A stretch of 64,000 nt of DNA, taken from the NCBI RefSeq assembly GCF_004341945.1, contig NZ_SMBP01000014.1, positions 18,172 through 82,171 of the forward strand, given 5' to 3'. This DNA is from Longicatena caecimuris. Lineage in GTDB: Bacteria; Bacillota_I; Bacilli_A; Erysipelotrichales; Erysipelotrichaceae. Every line of letters begins with the position of its first letter. Positions within the stretch are counted from its first letter, which is position 1. The notes beneath the pieces were generated by a model. That model saw nothing but the letters and a program-made list of their open reading frames with translations. It searched no databases and had not been told where the DNA came from. Both the position numbers and the translations under genes were made by a program. Positions 43,447-52,257 of the stretch are shown here, in pieces.

Positions 43447-46400
43447 TTATGATTTCTTCATCTTACGGCGTTTGAAAAAGTATGTACCAGCCAGACCACC
43501 AGCAGAAACAAACATCATAATTGCAAAGGCAAGGATATTTGTATTGTCGCCCGTTTTGGGGCTGTCTGTTTTCGTAGGTGTATCTGGTGTGGTTGGCTTC
43601 TCTGGTTCTTCTGGGGTAGGTGTTTCTGGTACTTCCTTGATAGTAACTGTCTGTCCGTCGTCCTCAATGTCATGATGCTCCGTAACTTTGATAGGTTTGT
43701 CTGGATTGCTTAAATCGTATAATTCCTCAAAAGTTACAAGCTGTTTACCGCCAAGAGTGGAAGCGTCAAAGGTAAACCCAATTTTAACTTCCATAGTTTC
43801 GCTGTCAGCCGTAAAGATGTAGTCATTCTCAATACGCTTGTCATTGATGATAAGCTCTGCATTTTCTTCTTTTAACATCTGCCAGCCCACAAGCTGATAC
43901 TTCGTACCGACTTCTAAGCCCTCTAACTTGACTGTGTCAACGATAGTTACGTCTTTTCCAGCTTCAATCTCTTTCTTGCCGTCTTTATCCGTAGCTATCG
44001 TATGAATTTTGATGATACGCTCTGTGATAAGCACTGTCTGTCCGTCGTCCTCAATGTCCTTGTGTTCCGCAACTTTTACGGGTTCTTCTGAATTGCTTAA
44101 ATCGTATAATTCCTCAAAGGTTACAAGGTTCTTACCGCCAAGAGCAGACGCATTGAAAGTATAGACGATTTCCACTTTCATAGCTTCATCATCAGCAACA
44201 AAAGTATAGTCATTTTCCACACGCTTGTTATTGATGATTAGCTCTGCATTTTCTTCTTTTAACATCTGCCAGCCTTTCAACTGATACTTTGTCCCTTTGA
44301 TAAGACCGTCTAATTCGACTGTATCAATGATAGTTACGTCTTTCCCAGCAAGAATAGTCTTTTCGCCGTCCTTGCTGGTAGCGGTAGTATGGATAGTGAT
44401 TTCTTTTTCGTATTCATCAGTCAGCGTACCTAAATCAACCACAACCTTATTTCTGGAAATGACAATCTCAAACGGTGGAATAAGTTTGAAGCCTTTGTTG
44501 CTTTCACAACGTAATTCTTCAATGATGTAGGTATCATAAAGCAAAGCACCTTTGCTGTCGTCTGGTTCAGAAGTACCAAACCACACACCGTCCTCGCTTG
44601 TTTTTCCTGCATTGGTATTGTGCTTGTGGGAAGCCCAAGCAGAAGCAGTAGAGAATTGTCCGTTATCATCAGTTACAACAACATGACTTTCGCCCGTCGT
44701 CTTGCTTGTGATCCTAAACGGAACATCTGCAAGACGCTTGTGCGAACCTGCACCAATTTTTACGCCCTCAATATCGCCACGTTTAATCTGGTTATAGATA
44801 GAGTGGGCTTCGTCAGTCAAATCAACGATTTTTCCATTCTCTGTGATTTCAAAATCAATCGGCTTTGCACCGCTAATTAAGTAACCCTCTGGCGGTTTTT
44901 GTTCAGACAATCTGTATTTTCCGTAAGGTAATAGGTCAGGAGAAGTAGAAGCGATACCCTCAATGTCGGTATGGATTGTCATTAACACTTCATTTTTCTT
45001 GTATAACTTGCCCTCAACTAAGACGGCATTCTCATTTAAGGAAATGATTTCAAAGGCGGTATCTTTCAAAGTCGCACCGCCTTGAGCTTTCGTGTCTTTG
45101 GTTTCTAAATCTCGTTTCTGGATTTTCACACCGCCACGAATGACTTTATCAGAAACATGGTATTGATTGCTTCCAGATAATACGGCAAGGTCACCGTCCT
45201 CTGTAATCTGTGTCAGATACATTCCTTTTATCTGTTCCTCGCTACCGTCAGCCTGCATATATGCACCCTCTAACAAGTAACCCGACGGACTTTTTGTTTC
45301 CTCAACAGTTAGTGTTCCTAATGGAAGTACGTTTTTACCGTCCTGCGTATAGAAGCTGTCCCCAGATACTTTATATTTGTCAGCTAAACGAGTAATGTAA
45401 TGGATAGCACCGTCTCTGTCTTTTTCAGCGATAGTCTTTGTTATCCATGTACGAGTTGCTTTGGCAGGAAGATTATCCTTGTTGTAGTAGCCAGCGTAGA
45501 AGTTCCATGTAAACTCTGCTCCCTCTAAAGAAGCGTTTCCTTGTGGATTGGATTTCTGTGTTTCCATGTCAATCTTGAAAAGCTCAATCAAGGTATCTGT
45601 TACCTTTGGAGTATCAGATACTTTCAAGGTTGCCGTCTTTCCAGCCTCCACACTCAAACTGTAAATAGTTTTATCAATTTTAAATCCTGCTGGTGCAGAA
45701 AGTTCCTTGATATATACTGTACTGGCTCTTACTTCAACGGCTTCTGTATTTCCGCTGGTATCTGTCGTAAGAGTGGCAAGCTGTTTCGTGCAGTCTTTAT
45801 CAGAATACACACCATACGTTGCACCAGCGATAGAGTAAATCCCGTTGCCGTCTGTAATATTGGCGTTGGTGGAAGTCTTTTGAAGTTTGGCATTTCCGAC
45901 AGCTAACTTCGCCCAGAATTGCCCTAACTCTTGACCCTCTCCAGAATAGATATATCCGCCACAGTCATAACGTCCTTTGTTTTCTTTCACAAAGGCTTTT
46001 GCTCCTGCGAATACTTCATCTTGTACGGCTTTTGAGATTTCATCATAGGAAGCTCGCACGTTATCGCATTGCCAGCCAAGATGAACGCTCAATCTTTGCC
46101 AGACAACCAACTGTCTTAATAAGTAGTTGTGCTGGCTACTCAAACCGCTGTGGTTTTTTGCATACTGCTTTACATATTCAATAGATAACGCAACGTCGGC
46201 TATCTGGTCGGCACTCATGCGTGAGCTTGCGTCAGCTCTAGTCTTGTAGCCATTTTGAAAGTCGGTGTTGATGTCGATACAATAAGCGTCCTCGCCCTCA
46301 ACTTTCATGTGTCCCTCATTGAATGTTGAACTGATAGAACCGTCATTCATTACTTTTTCAACGATACCGACACGCTCATCACTTTCCGTCCAATACTGCG

Positions 46401-46494
46401 TACCTGACGCATGAACCGCCGTACTCGGTAAAGCGGTAACGACAGTCGCAAAAACAAGGAAGCCCGTACACAATCGTTTTAATATCTTTTTCAT
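43447..46494 (-). CDS. VaFE/Cna-B repeat surface protein with thioester domain and sortase tail
   Basis: About 1015 residues from ATG 46494 (AAAGGAGC site). Signal peptide (cut near AVHASG), thioester-type domain with Cys in DAYCIDINTDF and Gln in LRQLVVWQRL, several SpaA/Cna-B domains, then two VaFE repeats (LVTFEELYDLSN twice), a Pro/Thr spacer, and a sorting signal SPKTGDN + helix + RRKMKKS. Covalent bonds inside the domains stiffen the fibre. In an ICE it probably helps cell contact. Note the motif is SPKTG, not LPXTG, and no sortase is in the element. Confidence 0.93.
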   Translation of the reverse strand: MKKILKRLCTGFLVFATVVTALPSTAVHASGTQYWTESDERVGIVEKVMNDGSISSTFNEGHMKVEGEDAYCIDINTDFQNGYKTRADASSRMSADQIADVALSIEYVKQYAKNHSGLSSQHNYLLRQLVVWQRLSVHLGWQCDNVRASYDEISKAVQDEVFAGAKAFVKENKGRYDCGGYIYSGEGQELGQFWAKLAVGNAKLQKTSTNANITDGNGIYSIAGATYGVYSDKDCTKQLATLTTDTSGNTEAVEVRASTVYIKELSAPAGFKIDKTIYSLSVEAGKTATLKVSDTPKVTDTLIELFKIDMETQKSNPQGNASLEGAEFTWNFYAGYYNKDNLPAKATRTWITKTIAEKDRDGAIHYITRLADKYKVSGDSFYTQDGKNVLPLGTLTVEETKSPSGYLLEGAYMQADGSEEQIKGMYLTQITEDGDLAVLSGSNQYHVSDKVIRGGVKIQKRDLETKDTKAQGGATLKDTAFEIISLNENAVLVEGKLYKKNEVLMTIHTDIEGIASTSPDLLPYGKYRLSEQKPPEGYLISGAKPIDFEITENGKIVDLTDEAHSIYNQIKRGDIEGVKIGAGSHKRLADVPFRITSKTTGESHVVVTDDNGQFSTASAWASHKHNTNAGKTSEDGVWFGTSEPDDSKGALLYDTYIIEELRCESNKGFKLIPPFEIVISRNKVVVDLGTLTDEYEKEITIHTTATSKDGEKTILAGKDVTIIDTVELDGLIKGTKYQLKGWQMLKEENAELIINNKRVENDYTFVADDEAMKVEIVYTFNASALGGKNLVTFEELYDLSNSEEPVKVAEHKDIEDDGQTVLITERIIKIHTIATDKDGKKEIEAGKDVTIVDTVKLEGLEVGTKYQLVGWQMLKEENAELIINDKRIENDYIFTADSETMEVKIGFTFDASTLGGKQLVTFEELYDLSNPDKPIKVTEHHDIEDDGQTVTIKEVPETPTPEEPEKPTTPDTPTKTDSPKTGDNTNILAFAIMMFVSAGGLAGTYFFKRRKMKKS

Positions 46495-46683
46495 AATTCT
46501 AAATGCTCCTTTCATTTTGGTAGTAAAATAGCCGTCCACTAGGAACGGCTGGAAATAGAAAAGGAACGCTGATATTGTGCGTTCCGTAGTCTATGAAGTA
46601 TTCAATTTTTCTTGTTTCAATACTGATGTGCTGTACCGTATCTTTGCATATCTGGGAAATAGGACGTATCAAGGCTCATTCAA

Positions 46684-46751
46684 TCGTAGTAAATTAGTAG
46701 TATTTTGATGTGTTTAGCTCCTTGATAATGCCGATAGATACAGCGTTTTAG
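46684..46751. repeat. arm-like repeats and a 25-bp direct repeat at the right end of the ICE
   Basis: TCGTAGTAAAT (46684-46694) and TAGTAGTATTT (46695-46705) echo the DR2-like arm sites beside int. At 46727-46751 a 25-bp stretch starting AATGCCGATAGAT matches 12358-12382 at 20 positions, same orientation. The interval 46495-46799 has no gene. Confidence 0.5.
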
Positions 46752-46796
46752 CGGATAATCAAATTTTTAGTGTGTTTTTCAATTAAAACCATGCTA

Positions 46797-46805
46797 TGCT
46801 ATAAT
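46797..46805 (+). promoter_or_regulatory. extended -10 of the deacetylase gene
   Basis: TG-C-TATAAT at 46797-46805. It overlaps a possible ATG at 46804, so that ATG cannot be the start in this transcript; it also lies close to the ICE end, so the ICE may have replaced upstream promoter DNA. Confidence 0.55.
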
Positions 46806-46827
46806 GGTAAGGAAAAGAGTGGAAAAA

Positions 46828-48222
46828 ATGAAAAATACTTTAAAGAAAAAACGTTACCTGTGCATTCTTCTTTGTGCTTTACTAATCATTGTTCTATCCG
46901 TTGCCGGCTATATATGGTTGTGTATGCCACGTATTCACTTTACGCAGAACCCGATAACTCTGGAAGTGAAAGAAACCTATTCTGCAAAAGCTTTCATCAA
47001 AAAGATCGATCATGGTTCACTTCAGGATGTACATGTAGAAACAAACATCGACACGACAAAACTTGGCAATCATCAAATAACCTATACTATAGATGGTCAT
47101 ACATTCACCCTTGATTATATCGTAAAAGACAGCAAACCACCTGTTGTAGTAGCGCAAGATCAAAAAATAAGCATCGGTGATAAGGTAGCACCTGAGGATT
47201 TTATTCAAAAAATTGATGATGCTACGAAAACAACAGCTCGTTTTGCAAAAGCATATTCCTTTACAAAACTTGGCAAACAAACCGTTCAAATCATCGTCGA
47301 AGATGAAGGAAGAAACCAGACAACGGTAAAGGCTGTTGCAAATATTCTAAAAAAAGATACACAGCCACCTGTTTTTACCGGAATTTTAGATATGACCATC
47401 CAAAAAGGTGAGAAGCCTGACTTCAAAAAAGGCGTAGAAGCAATTGATGATCGTGATGGTAAGATTAACTTTACCATAAATAAAAATAACTTTGACGCAA
47501 AACAACCCGGACGTTATAGCATAACGTATCAGGCAATAGACAAAGCCGGTAATAGGACAGAAATAAATCGTACCGTCATCGTGCAAGAAAAAACATCTGG
47601 AAAAATCATCTATTTAACAATTGATGATGGACCTAGTGCAAACACACCAAAGGTATTGGAAATATTAGACCGTTATCATGTAAAAGCGACCTTTTTTGTT
47701 ACAGCGCAATGCCCTTCCTATCTTGGCTATATCAAAACAGCATATCAAAAAGGCCATGCCATTGGACTACATACCTATTCACATGATTATGGAGCTCTTT
47801 ATGCTAGCGAATCCGCTTATTTTAAAGATTTACAAAACATAAGTGATGTTGTGAAACAACAAACCGGCTTGACACCAAACATTATCCGCTTCCCTGGAGG
47901 CAGTAGTAACACGGTTTCTTCAAACGTCCCCGGGTTAATGACACGCTTAGCAAAAGCAGTTCAAGAAAGAGGCTATCAATATTATGATTGGAATTCCAGC
48001 AGCGGCGATGGAAATTCGGCTTTGCCGAGTGCATCTTTGATTCAAGAGGCAACATCTTATGGCGGGGCATCTCCATTGATGATGCTAACCCATGATCATC
48101 CAGGATCCCAAGAAAGTGTAGAAGCCTTACCTGCGATCATTGAATATTATCAATCCCTTGGCTATACCTTTAAAACCGTAGATAGTAGTGTTTCTGGATT
48201 TCACCATGGCATTAATAATTGA
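46828..48222 (+). CDS. polysaccharide deacetylase with Ig-like repeats
   Basis: 464 residues from ATG 46828 (AAGGAAAAGAGTGG ahead). N-terminal membrane anchor (CILLCALLIIVLSVAGYIW), two or three bacterial Ig-like modules in residues 40-250 (KDSKPPVVVAQDQKISIGDK; DTQPPVFTG), and a NodB domain: TIDDGPS with the catalytic/metal Asp pair, HTYSHD metal His residues, RFPGGSS, LMMLTHDH. It de-N-acetylates peptidoglycan or another surface glycan, perhaps giving lysozyme resistance. Confidence 0.93.
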   Translation: MKNTLKKKRYLCILLCALLIIVLSVAGYIWLCMPRIHFTQNPITLEVKETYSAKAFIKKIDHGSLQDVHVETNIDTTKLGNHQITYTIDGHTFTLDYIVKDSKPPVVVAQDQKISIGDKVAPEDFIQKIDDATKTTARFAKAYSFTKLGKQTVQIIVEDEGRNQTTVKAVANILKKDTQPPVFTGILDMTIQKGEKPDFKKGVEAIDDRDGKINFTINKNNFDAKQPGRYSITYQAIDKAGNRTEINRTVIVQEKTSGKIIYLTIDDGPSANTPKVLEILDRYHVKATFFVTAQCPSYLGYIKTAYQKGHAIGLHTYSHDYGALYASESAYFKDLQNISDVVKQQTGLTPNIIRFPGGSSNTVSSNVPGLMTRLAKAVQERGYQYYDWNSSSGDGNSALPSASLIQEATSYGGASPLMMLTHDHPGSQESVEALPAIIEYYQSLGYTFKTVDSSVSGFHHGINN

Positions 48223-48264
48223 TTCTATAGTAATACCTTAGTAGCTTATTAGTAATCATATAGT

Positions 48265-48334
48265 AAAAAAAGCATCTTATCGTATCATTCCCTGTAACTA
48301 TCAATGGGAATTCTACATGATGAGATGTTTTTTT
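48265..48334. terminator. bidirectional terminator between convergent genes
   Basis: A long interrupted hairpin (CATCTTATC ... ATTCCC ... GGGAAT ... GATGAGATG) with A-run on the left and T-run on the right, placed between the plus-strand deacetylase and minus-strand nagZ. Confidence 0.7.
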
Positions 48335-48412
48335 ACGTATCATTTATGATAATAAACCCAGATGAATTGCTTTTTTACGTATCGTTTATGACAATAAACC
48401 TAAGTCATATTT
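48329..48412. repeat. 42-bp tandem duplication of the nagZ 3' end
   Basis: Units 48329-48370 and 48371-48412 begin TTTTTTACGTATC and each contain a copy of the last codons plus stop of the NagZ gene (LGLLS). Few differences separate them. Confidence 0.75.
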
Positions 48413-49747
48413 CCACTTTAAAATACGACGCAGGGAGGCATCAATCTGCTCTTCCTGAATTTCTTTCTTTTTCACTGCTTCTAGAACGGCCGGCAACTGT
48501 ACGCGATAATTACTGCAAATTAATAAATCATTACCCGCTTTGACAGCACTTACGGCCACACTAGCATCATCACTATATTGCGTAATTGCATCCATAGCCA
48601 GATCATCGCTCATTATAACACCTTGAAATTTCAGCTGCTCACGTAATATCCTATGGACCTTTGCAGATAACGATGCCGGATGTTTAGCGTCCATGCACTT
48701 TACAATATTATGGGAAACTAAAACACTATCTGCACCTGCCTGTATCCCGGCGCTAAAAGGGATAAAATCACTATTTTCAAAAGTTGCCATAGAACGCTTA
48801 TCAATTGCTATACCGGTGTGCGTATCCACATTGTTTCCATAGCCAGGAAAATGCTTTAAACAAGAACCAATGTGATTCTTCTTCATCGTATGAACTACGG
48901 TTTTCACATAGTTCGCTGTTTCATGTGCGTTCTTGCCAAAAGATCGTGCATATATAAAATCCTCTGTATGTGTCGAAACATCTGCCACTGGTGCTAAATT
49001 CACATTAATGCCCATGTTCTTTAATAATTCTGCCTTTTCCTTAGTATCAGAAATAATCAGCGGCATACCACCTTCTTGATATAAATCCTGTGGTGACCAA
49101 AATGGAACTTCACGAAAATAAGTACTCACCCGATTCACAGTTCCCCCTTCTTCATCAACCCCGATTAGCAAAGGAACTTTTGCTTCTTTCTGATAAGCGG
49201 TGAGCTTTGCCACAACATCTTGATAGTTTTGATCTTTGAAATCTCTGTCGAATAAAATATATCCGCCTAAATGATATGTATCCACATCCTCTATAGAATA
49301 CATGTCTGGACAGCGGACAAAGAAAATCTGTCCGACTTTTTCTTCGATACTCATAGAGGCAATAATCTTATCGATAGCCACTTCTTTTTCGGTTTTTTCT
49401 TCCTGTTGCTTTGCGACCTTCTTCACGACACATTGAAGAGCAATCAAATGCTCTTTTTCTTTTCGGTAAGTAATACTTACTTCTTCATCCAGTAACAACG
49501 TATCCGTACCTTCCATCTTCATTTGTTCACGATCAAATCGCTTTTCTTCATCTTGATTCTTCACCATGATACTATTGGATGTCAGATCTTTAATAACACC
49601 TGTAAATTCATAAGTTTTATTAACCTCACTGTTATTCTCTGTATCTTTCTGTTTCTCTGGCTCTTTTTTATGAACATTTGTATTTGTAGAACAACCACCA
49701 AGTAATAACACACATGCAAATAAACCACATAAGATTCGTTTTTGCAT
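48386..49747 (-). CDS. nagZ: glycoside hydrolase family 3 beta-N-acetylhexosaminidase lipoprotein
   Basis: 453 residues from ATG 49747 (GGGAGGT site). Lipobox LLGGCSTN, an acidic/basic linker with an OB-like part, then GH3 (EKVGQIFFVRCPD, LLIGVDEEGGTVNRV, CLKHFPGYGNNVDTHTG, VSHNIV, GVIMSDDLAMDAITQY). KHFPGxG with the following His and the SDD Asp fits NagZ catalysis. It cuts GlcNAc-MurNAc links in recycling of cell-wall pieces. Convergent with the deacetylase, so both act on wall glycan. Confidence 0.92.
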   Translation of the reverse strand: MQKRILCGLFACVLLLGGCSTNTNVHKKEPEKQKDTENNSEVNKTYEFTGVIKDLTSNSIMVKNQDEEKRFDREQMKMEGTDTLLLDEEVSITYRKEKEHLIALQCVVKKVAKQQEEKTEKEVAIDKIIASMSIEEKVGQIFFVRCPDMYSIEDVDTYHLGGYILFDRDFKDQNYQDVVAKLTAYQKEAKVPLLIGVDEEGGTVNRVSTYFREVPFWSPQDLYQEGGMPLIISDTKEKAELLKNMGINVNLAPVADVSTHTEDFIYARSFGKNAHETANYVKTVVHTMKKNHIGSCLKHFPGYGNNVDTHTGIAIDKRSMATFENSDFIPFSAGIQAGADSVLVSHNIVKCMDAKHPASLSAKVHRILREQLKFQGVIMSDDLAMDAITQYSDDASVAVSAVKAGNDLLICSNYRVQLPAVLEAVKKKEIQEEQIDASLRRILKWKYDLGLLS

Positions 49748-49969
49748 AAGCTTACCTCCCATTAGATTTATGATATTAGTATAGCGTACTCTTTTTTACA
49801 AAAGTAAAATTCTTACATCTTTTCATCAAAAAAAGATGACCTATCCCAGGATAAATCATCATTCAAGTAGTTATATACATCTGCTTCTTCCAACTTCACA
49901 TTCTTCCTTGGTACCATATCCTAAGCAACTACCAGTTCATAAGTCGTGTGATGATAATAAAACTTATAG

Positions 49970-50199
49970 GATAGCATATAGAAGTACTGTGTGTTTATCG
50001 AAAGTTTAATCGTAAGATAGCATATAGAAGTACTGCGTGTTTATCAAAAGTTTAATCGTAAGATAGCATATAGAAGTACTGTGTGTTTATCGAAAGTTTA
50101 ATCGTAAGATAGCATATAGAAGTACTGCGTGTTTATCAAAAGTTTAATCGTAAGCTGGCATGTAGAAATACTGTGTGTATATAAGAAGTTTAATAGTCA
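49970..50199. repeat. five-copy tandem repeat, 46-bp unit, with 92-bp higher order
   Basis: Units start GATAGCATATAGAAGTACTG at 49970, 50016, 50062, 50108 and, degenerate, 50154. Units 1 and 3 are identical, as are 2 and 4, so 49970-50061 equals 50062-50153. There are no variable spacers. The array lies between the SBP operon end and nagZ; the rest of 49748-50236 shows no gene. Confidence 0.93.
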
Positions 50200-50236
50200 G
50201 ATAACGTAATCTCAATTATATAACTTTAGCATAATA

Positions 50237-50276
50237 AAACTGCTGACTTTTCCTTTGCATATGGAGTCAACAGTTT
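50237..50276 (-). terminator. terminator of the sensor operon
   Basis: Minus-strand AAACTGTTGACT - loop - AGTCAGCAGTTT with one mismatch, followed by TATTATGC, 20 bases after the SBP stop. Confidence 0.7.
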
Positions 50277-50296
50277 GAACGATGTTAGAAATACTA

Positions 50297-51601
50297 TTAA
50301 TTTTGTAATAAAATATCCAGTTTACTTTGCAGTGTATTCACCATTGTTTTAATATCTTCATCCGTGGATAAAAGACGTCGTATTTCACTATCCGCAACAG
50401 ACATTGCCTGATCATAATCTGAAAATTTATTCACTGGTATAGCATGTTCCATTGTTTTATTGAAGAAATCTAGCTTAAAAGCACTTTCTCCTGGTGTATC
50501 TTCTTGCAGATAACGACTTACCGTCTTTGAATTGGTAATGTCTTTTAGTACAGAAACTCCTTGTGAATAAGCAAAGATATCCTCCTGCGTTGTTTCATCA
50601 TAGGATAACATTTTTAAGAATTCCCAGGCGAGGTCTTTATGCTGTGAGGTTTTTGCCATTCCCATCAACAAGGTATCAAGTTCCGATACATTATCTCCTT
50701 GAGGCCCTGCTGGCATAGGGATGCATTCCCATTCAAAGCTGCTATATTTCTTGACACGCCAAGGATAGGGTTTATATGTGCGGTATTCACTAAAACGCAT
50801 AGGGCAGAAAACAACCTGTCCCTTATCAAACATTTCGCTCGTTGGTGTCATGCCTTGATTTAGTTCTTCTAATCTTCTGGTGAATTCTATCGCCTCATAT
50901 ACCCGCTCATCACTTAAAGTTGCTTTTGTACCTTCCGCATTAAATACCGTAGCTCCATTTGAGGCAACTGCATTTTGCCAGCCATAACCATAAACACCAA
51001 ACTGATCTAATGCGCCATCCTCATTCGTATCTTTTGTCACCCTGCGGCAGATATCATAGAAATCGGCCCATGTCCAGTTATCTGATGGAAGAGAAATACC
51101 TTCTTTTTCCAACAAGGTACGATTGACATACATTAATGTTGGTACACTTTCATAAGGGAGTGCATATTGTTTCTTCTGATAAGTTCCGGATTGATAGGAT
51201 GGTGTAAAGTATGCCGCTTTATCGAATGCATCATCCTTATGAATATAGCTGTTCAAATTTTGCATGATGCCGATATCAGAAAATGTAGATAAATCATTTG
51301 ATCGTATCATAAATACATCAGGTAAATTGCCTTTTAAAGCCTGTTGCGAGAGCCATTCAGAGTAATCACTTTTCTGTAGACCACTGACATATTCTACCTT
51401 TACATTAGGATGTTTACGTTCAAAGCGTTCCACAACTTCATCAATGATCTTATAGCTTTCGCCATTGGGCACATCCCAATTACTGCCGGCAAACATGCCA
51501 AACGTCAATGTGATTGGCTTATTTTTCTGATAGGTCATATATAATAAGATTGACACGATCAACAAAAAGGCAGCCGCAACGGCTATAACCTTCTGTTTCA
51601 T
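50297..51601 (-). CDS. ABC-type sugar solute-binding protein, family 1
   Basis: 434 residues with an N-terminal membrane anchor (VIAVAAAFLLIVSILLYM) and no lipobox cysteine. ITLTFGMFAGSNWDVPNG, VERFERKHPNVKVEYVSG and DVFMIRSNDLS are typical of MalE/UgpB-type binding proteins. No permease genes follow, so it may serve as a receptor or use distant permeases. It overlaps the response regulator by ATGA. Confidence 0.88.
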   Translation of the reverse strand: MKQKVIAVAAAFLLIVSILLYMTYQKNKPITLTFGMFAGSNWDVPNGESYKIIDEVVERFERKHPNVKVEYVSGLQKSDYSEWLSQQALKGNLPDVFMIRSNDLSTFSDIGIMQNLNSYIHKDDAFDKAAYFTPSYQSGTYQKKQYALPYESVPTLMYVNRTLLEKEGISLPSDNWTWADFYDICRRVTKDTNEDGALDQFGVYGYGWQNAVASNGATVFNAEGTKATLSDERVYEAIEFTRRLEELNQGMTPTSEMFDKGQVVFCPMRFSEYRTYKPYPWRVKKYSSFEWECIPMPAGPQGDNVSELDTLLMGMAKTSQHKDLAWEFLKMLSYDETTQEDIFAYSQGVSVLKDITNSKTVSRYLQEDTPGESAFKLDFFNKTMEHAIPVNKFSDYDQAMSVADSEIRRLLSTDEDIKTMVNTLQSKLDILLQN

Positions 51602-52257
51602 GCTTCTTTTCCTCTATGGATATACCAGATAGCCAGTTGTGTACGATCACGCAGCTGCAGCTTATCCAAAATAACACTGAGATAATTGCGTATCGTACCT
51701 TCTGTGAATTTTAATATTTCGGCGATTTCTTTATTCGAAAGTCCTTGTGATACTTGTTGAATGATTTTCCATTCCGTATCGCTTAAATTCGGTAAGTCTT
51801 CATCATGAATACGTTCTGCCACGATATTGTTTTTTGCCATTTCTGAAAAGATCTTGGTCACTTTGCTAGCAACATTCGGATTAAAGATAGCTCCTCCTTG
51901 CAGAACGGTTTTAATTGCGGAGGTCAATTCATCTAAAGATACCCCTTTTAATAAATAACCACTTGCCCCATATTTTAAGGCCGAGAAAATATATTCATCA
52001 TCATCAAATGTCGTTAATACAATAACCTTAATTTCAGGATATACTTCTTTGACAAATTTGGTACATTGCACACCATCCATATCCGGCATACGAACATCCA
52101 TTAAAATAATGTCCGGTATATGACGGCGTATGCTTTCGACTACTTCTTTTCCACTCCCTACTGTATCAATTACTTCAAATTCATTATTGGTACTTAGGAT
52201 GATTTTTAAGCTTTCACGAATCAATTCCTGATCATCTGCAATTAAAATCTTAATCAT
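51598..52257 (-). CDS. NarL/LuxR-type response regulator
   Basis: 219 residues. Receiver domain with phospho-acceptor D54 (ILMDVRMPDMDG), K near 104 in YLLKG; C-terminal LuxR helix-turn-helix (SQGLSNKEIAEILKFTEGTI). It overlaps the kinase gene by 8 bases. It is phosphorylated by the adjacent kinase and probably regulates sugar uptake genes. Confidence 0.94.
   Translation of the reverse strand: MIKILIADDQELIRESLKIILSTNNEFEVIDTVGSGKEVVESIRRHIPDIILMDVRMPDMDGVQCTKFVKEVYPEIKVIVLTTFDDDEYIFSALKYGASGYLLKGVSLDELTSAIKTVLQGGAIFNPNVASKVTKIFSEMAKNNIVAERIHDEDLPNLSDTEWKIIQQVSQGLSNKEIAEILKFTEGTIRNYLSVILDKLQLRDRTQLAIWYIHRGKEA

Larger units (their letters stand above)
12350..46751. mobile_element. Tn916-family integrative conjugative element with large non-tet cargo
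   Basis: From left to right it holds int, xis, orf8, orf7, an orf9 remnant, a KTR (orf6-type) gene, cargo, orf13-orf17, ardA (two), orf19, a DUF3789 gene, the orf20 relaxase, oriT, the orf21 coupling protein, a second cargo, orf22, orf23 and a surface adhesin. Order and orientation are those of Tn916. The exact ends are not fixed. The left end lies between the tgt terminator (12130) and the int-proximal arm sites (12456), the right end between the arm-like repeats at 46684 and the -10 box at 46800. Backbone genes look moderate in GC while the cargo is visibly more AT-rich. tet(M) and its leader are missing. Confidence 0.92.

Noticed and set aside
12131..46800. Antibiotic resistance gene such as tet(M) or erm
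   Set aside because: No ribosomal protection protein, rRNA methylase or aminoglycoside enzyme was found; only a MATE pump and drug-sensing type regulators.
46804..46827. ATG at 46804 as start of the deacetylase
   Set aside because: It lies within the extended -10 box; ATG 46828 has a ribosome site and precedes the signal anchor.
49970..50199. Possible CRISPR array
   Set aside because: Units are contiguous 46-bp repeats without unique spacers, and no cas genes are near.
49763..50296. Small peptide genes inside the 46-bp repeats
   Set aside because: The unit is not a multiple of three and frames are interrupted, with no ribosome sites.
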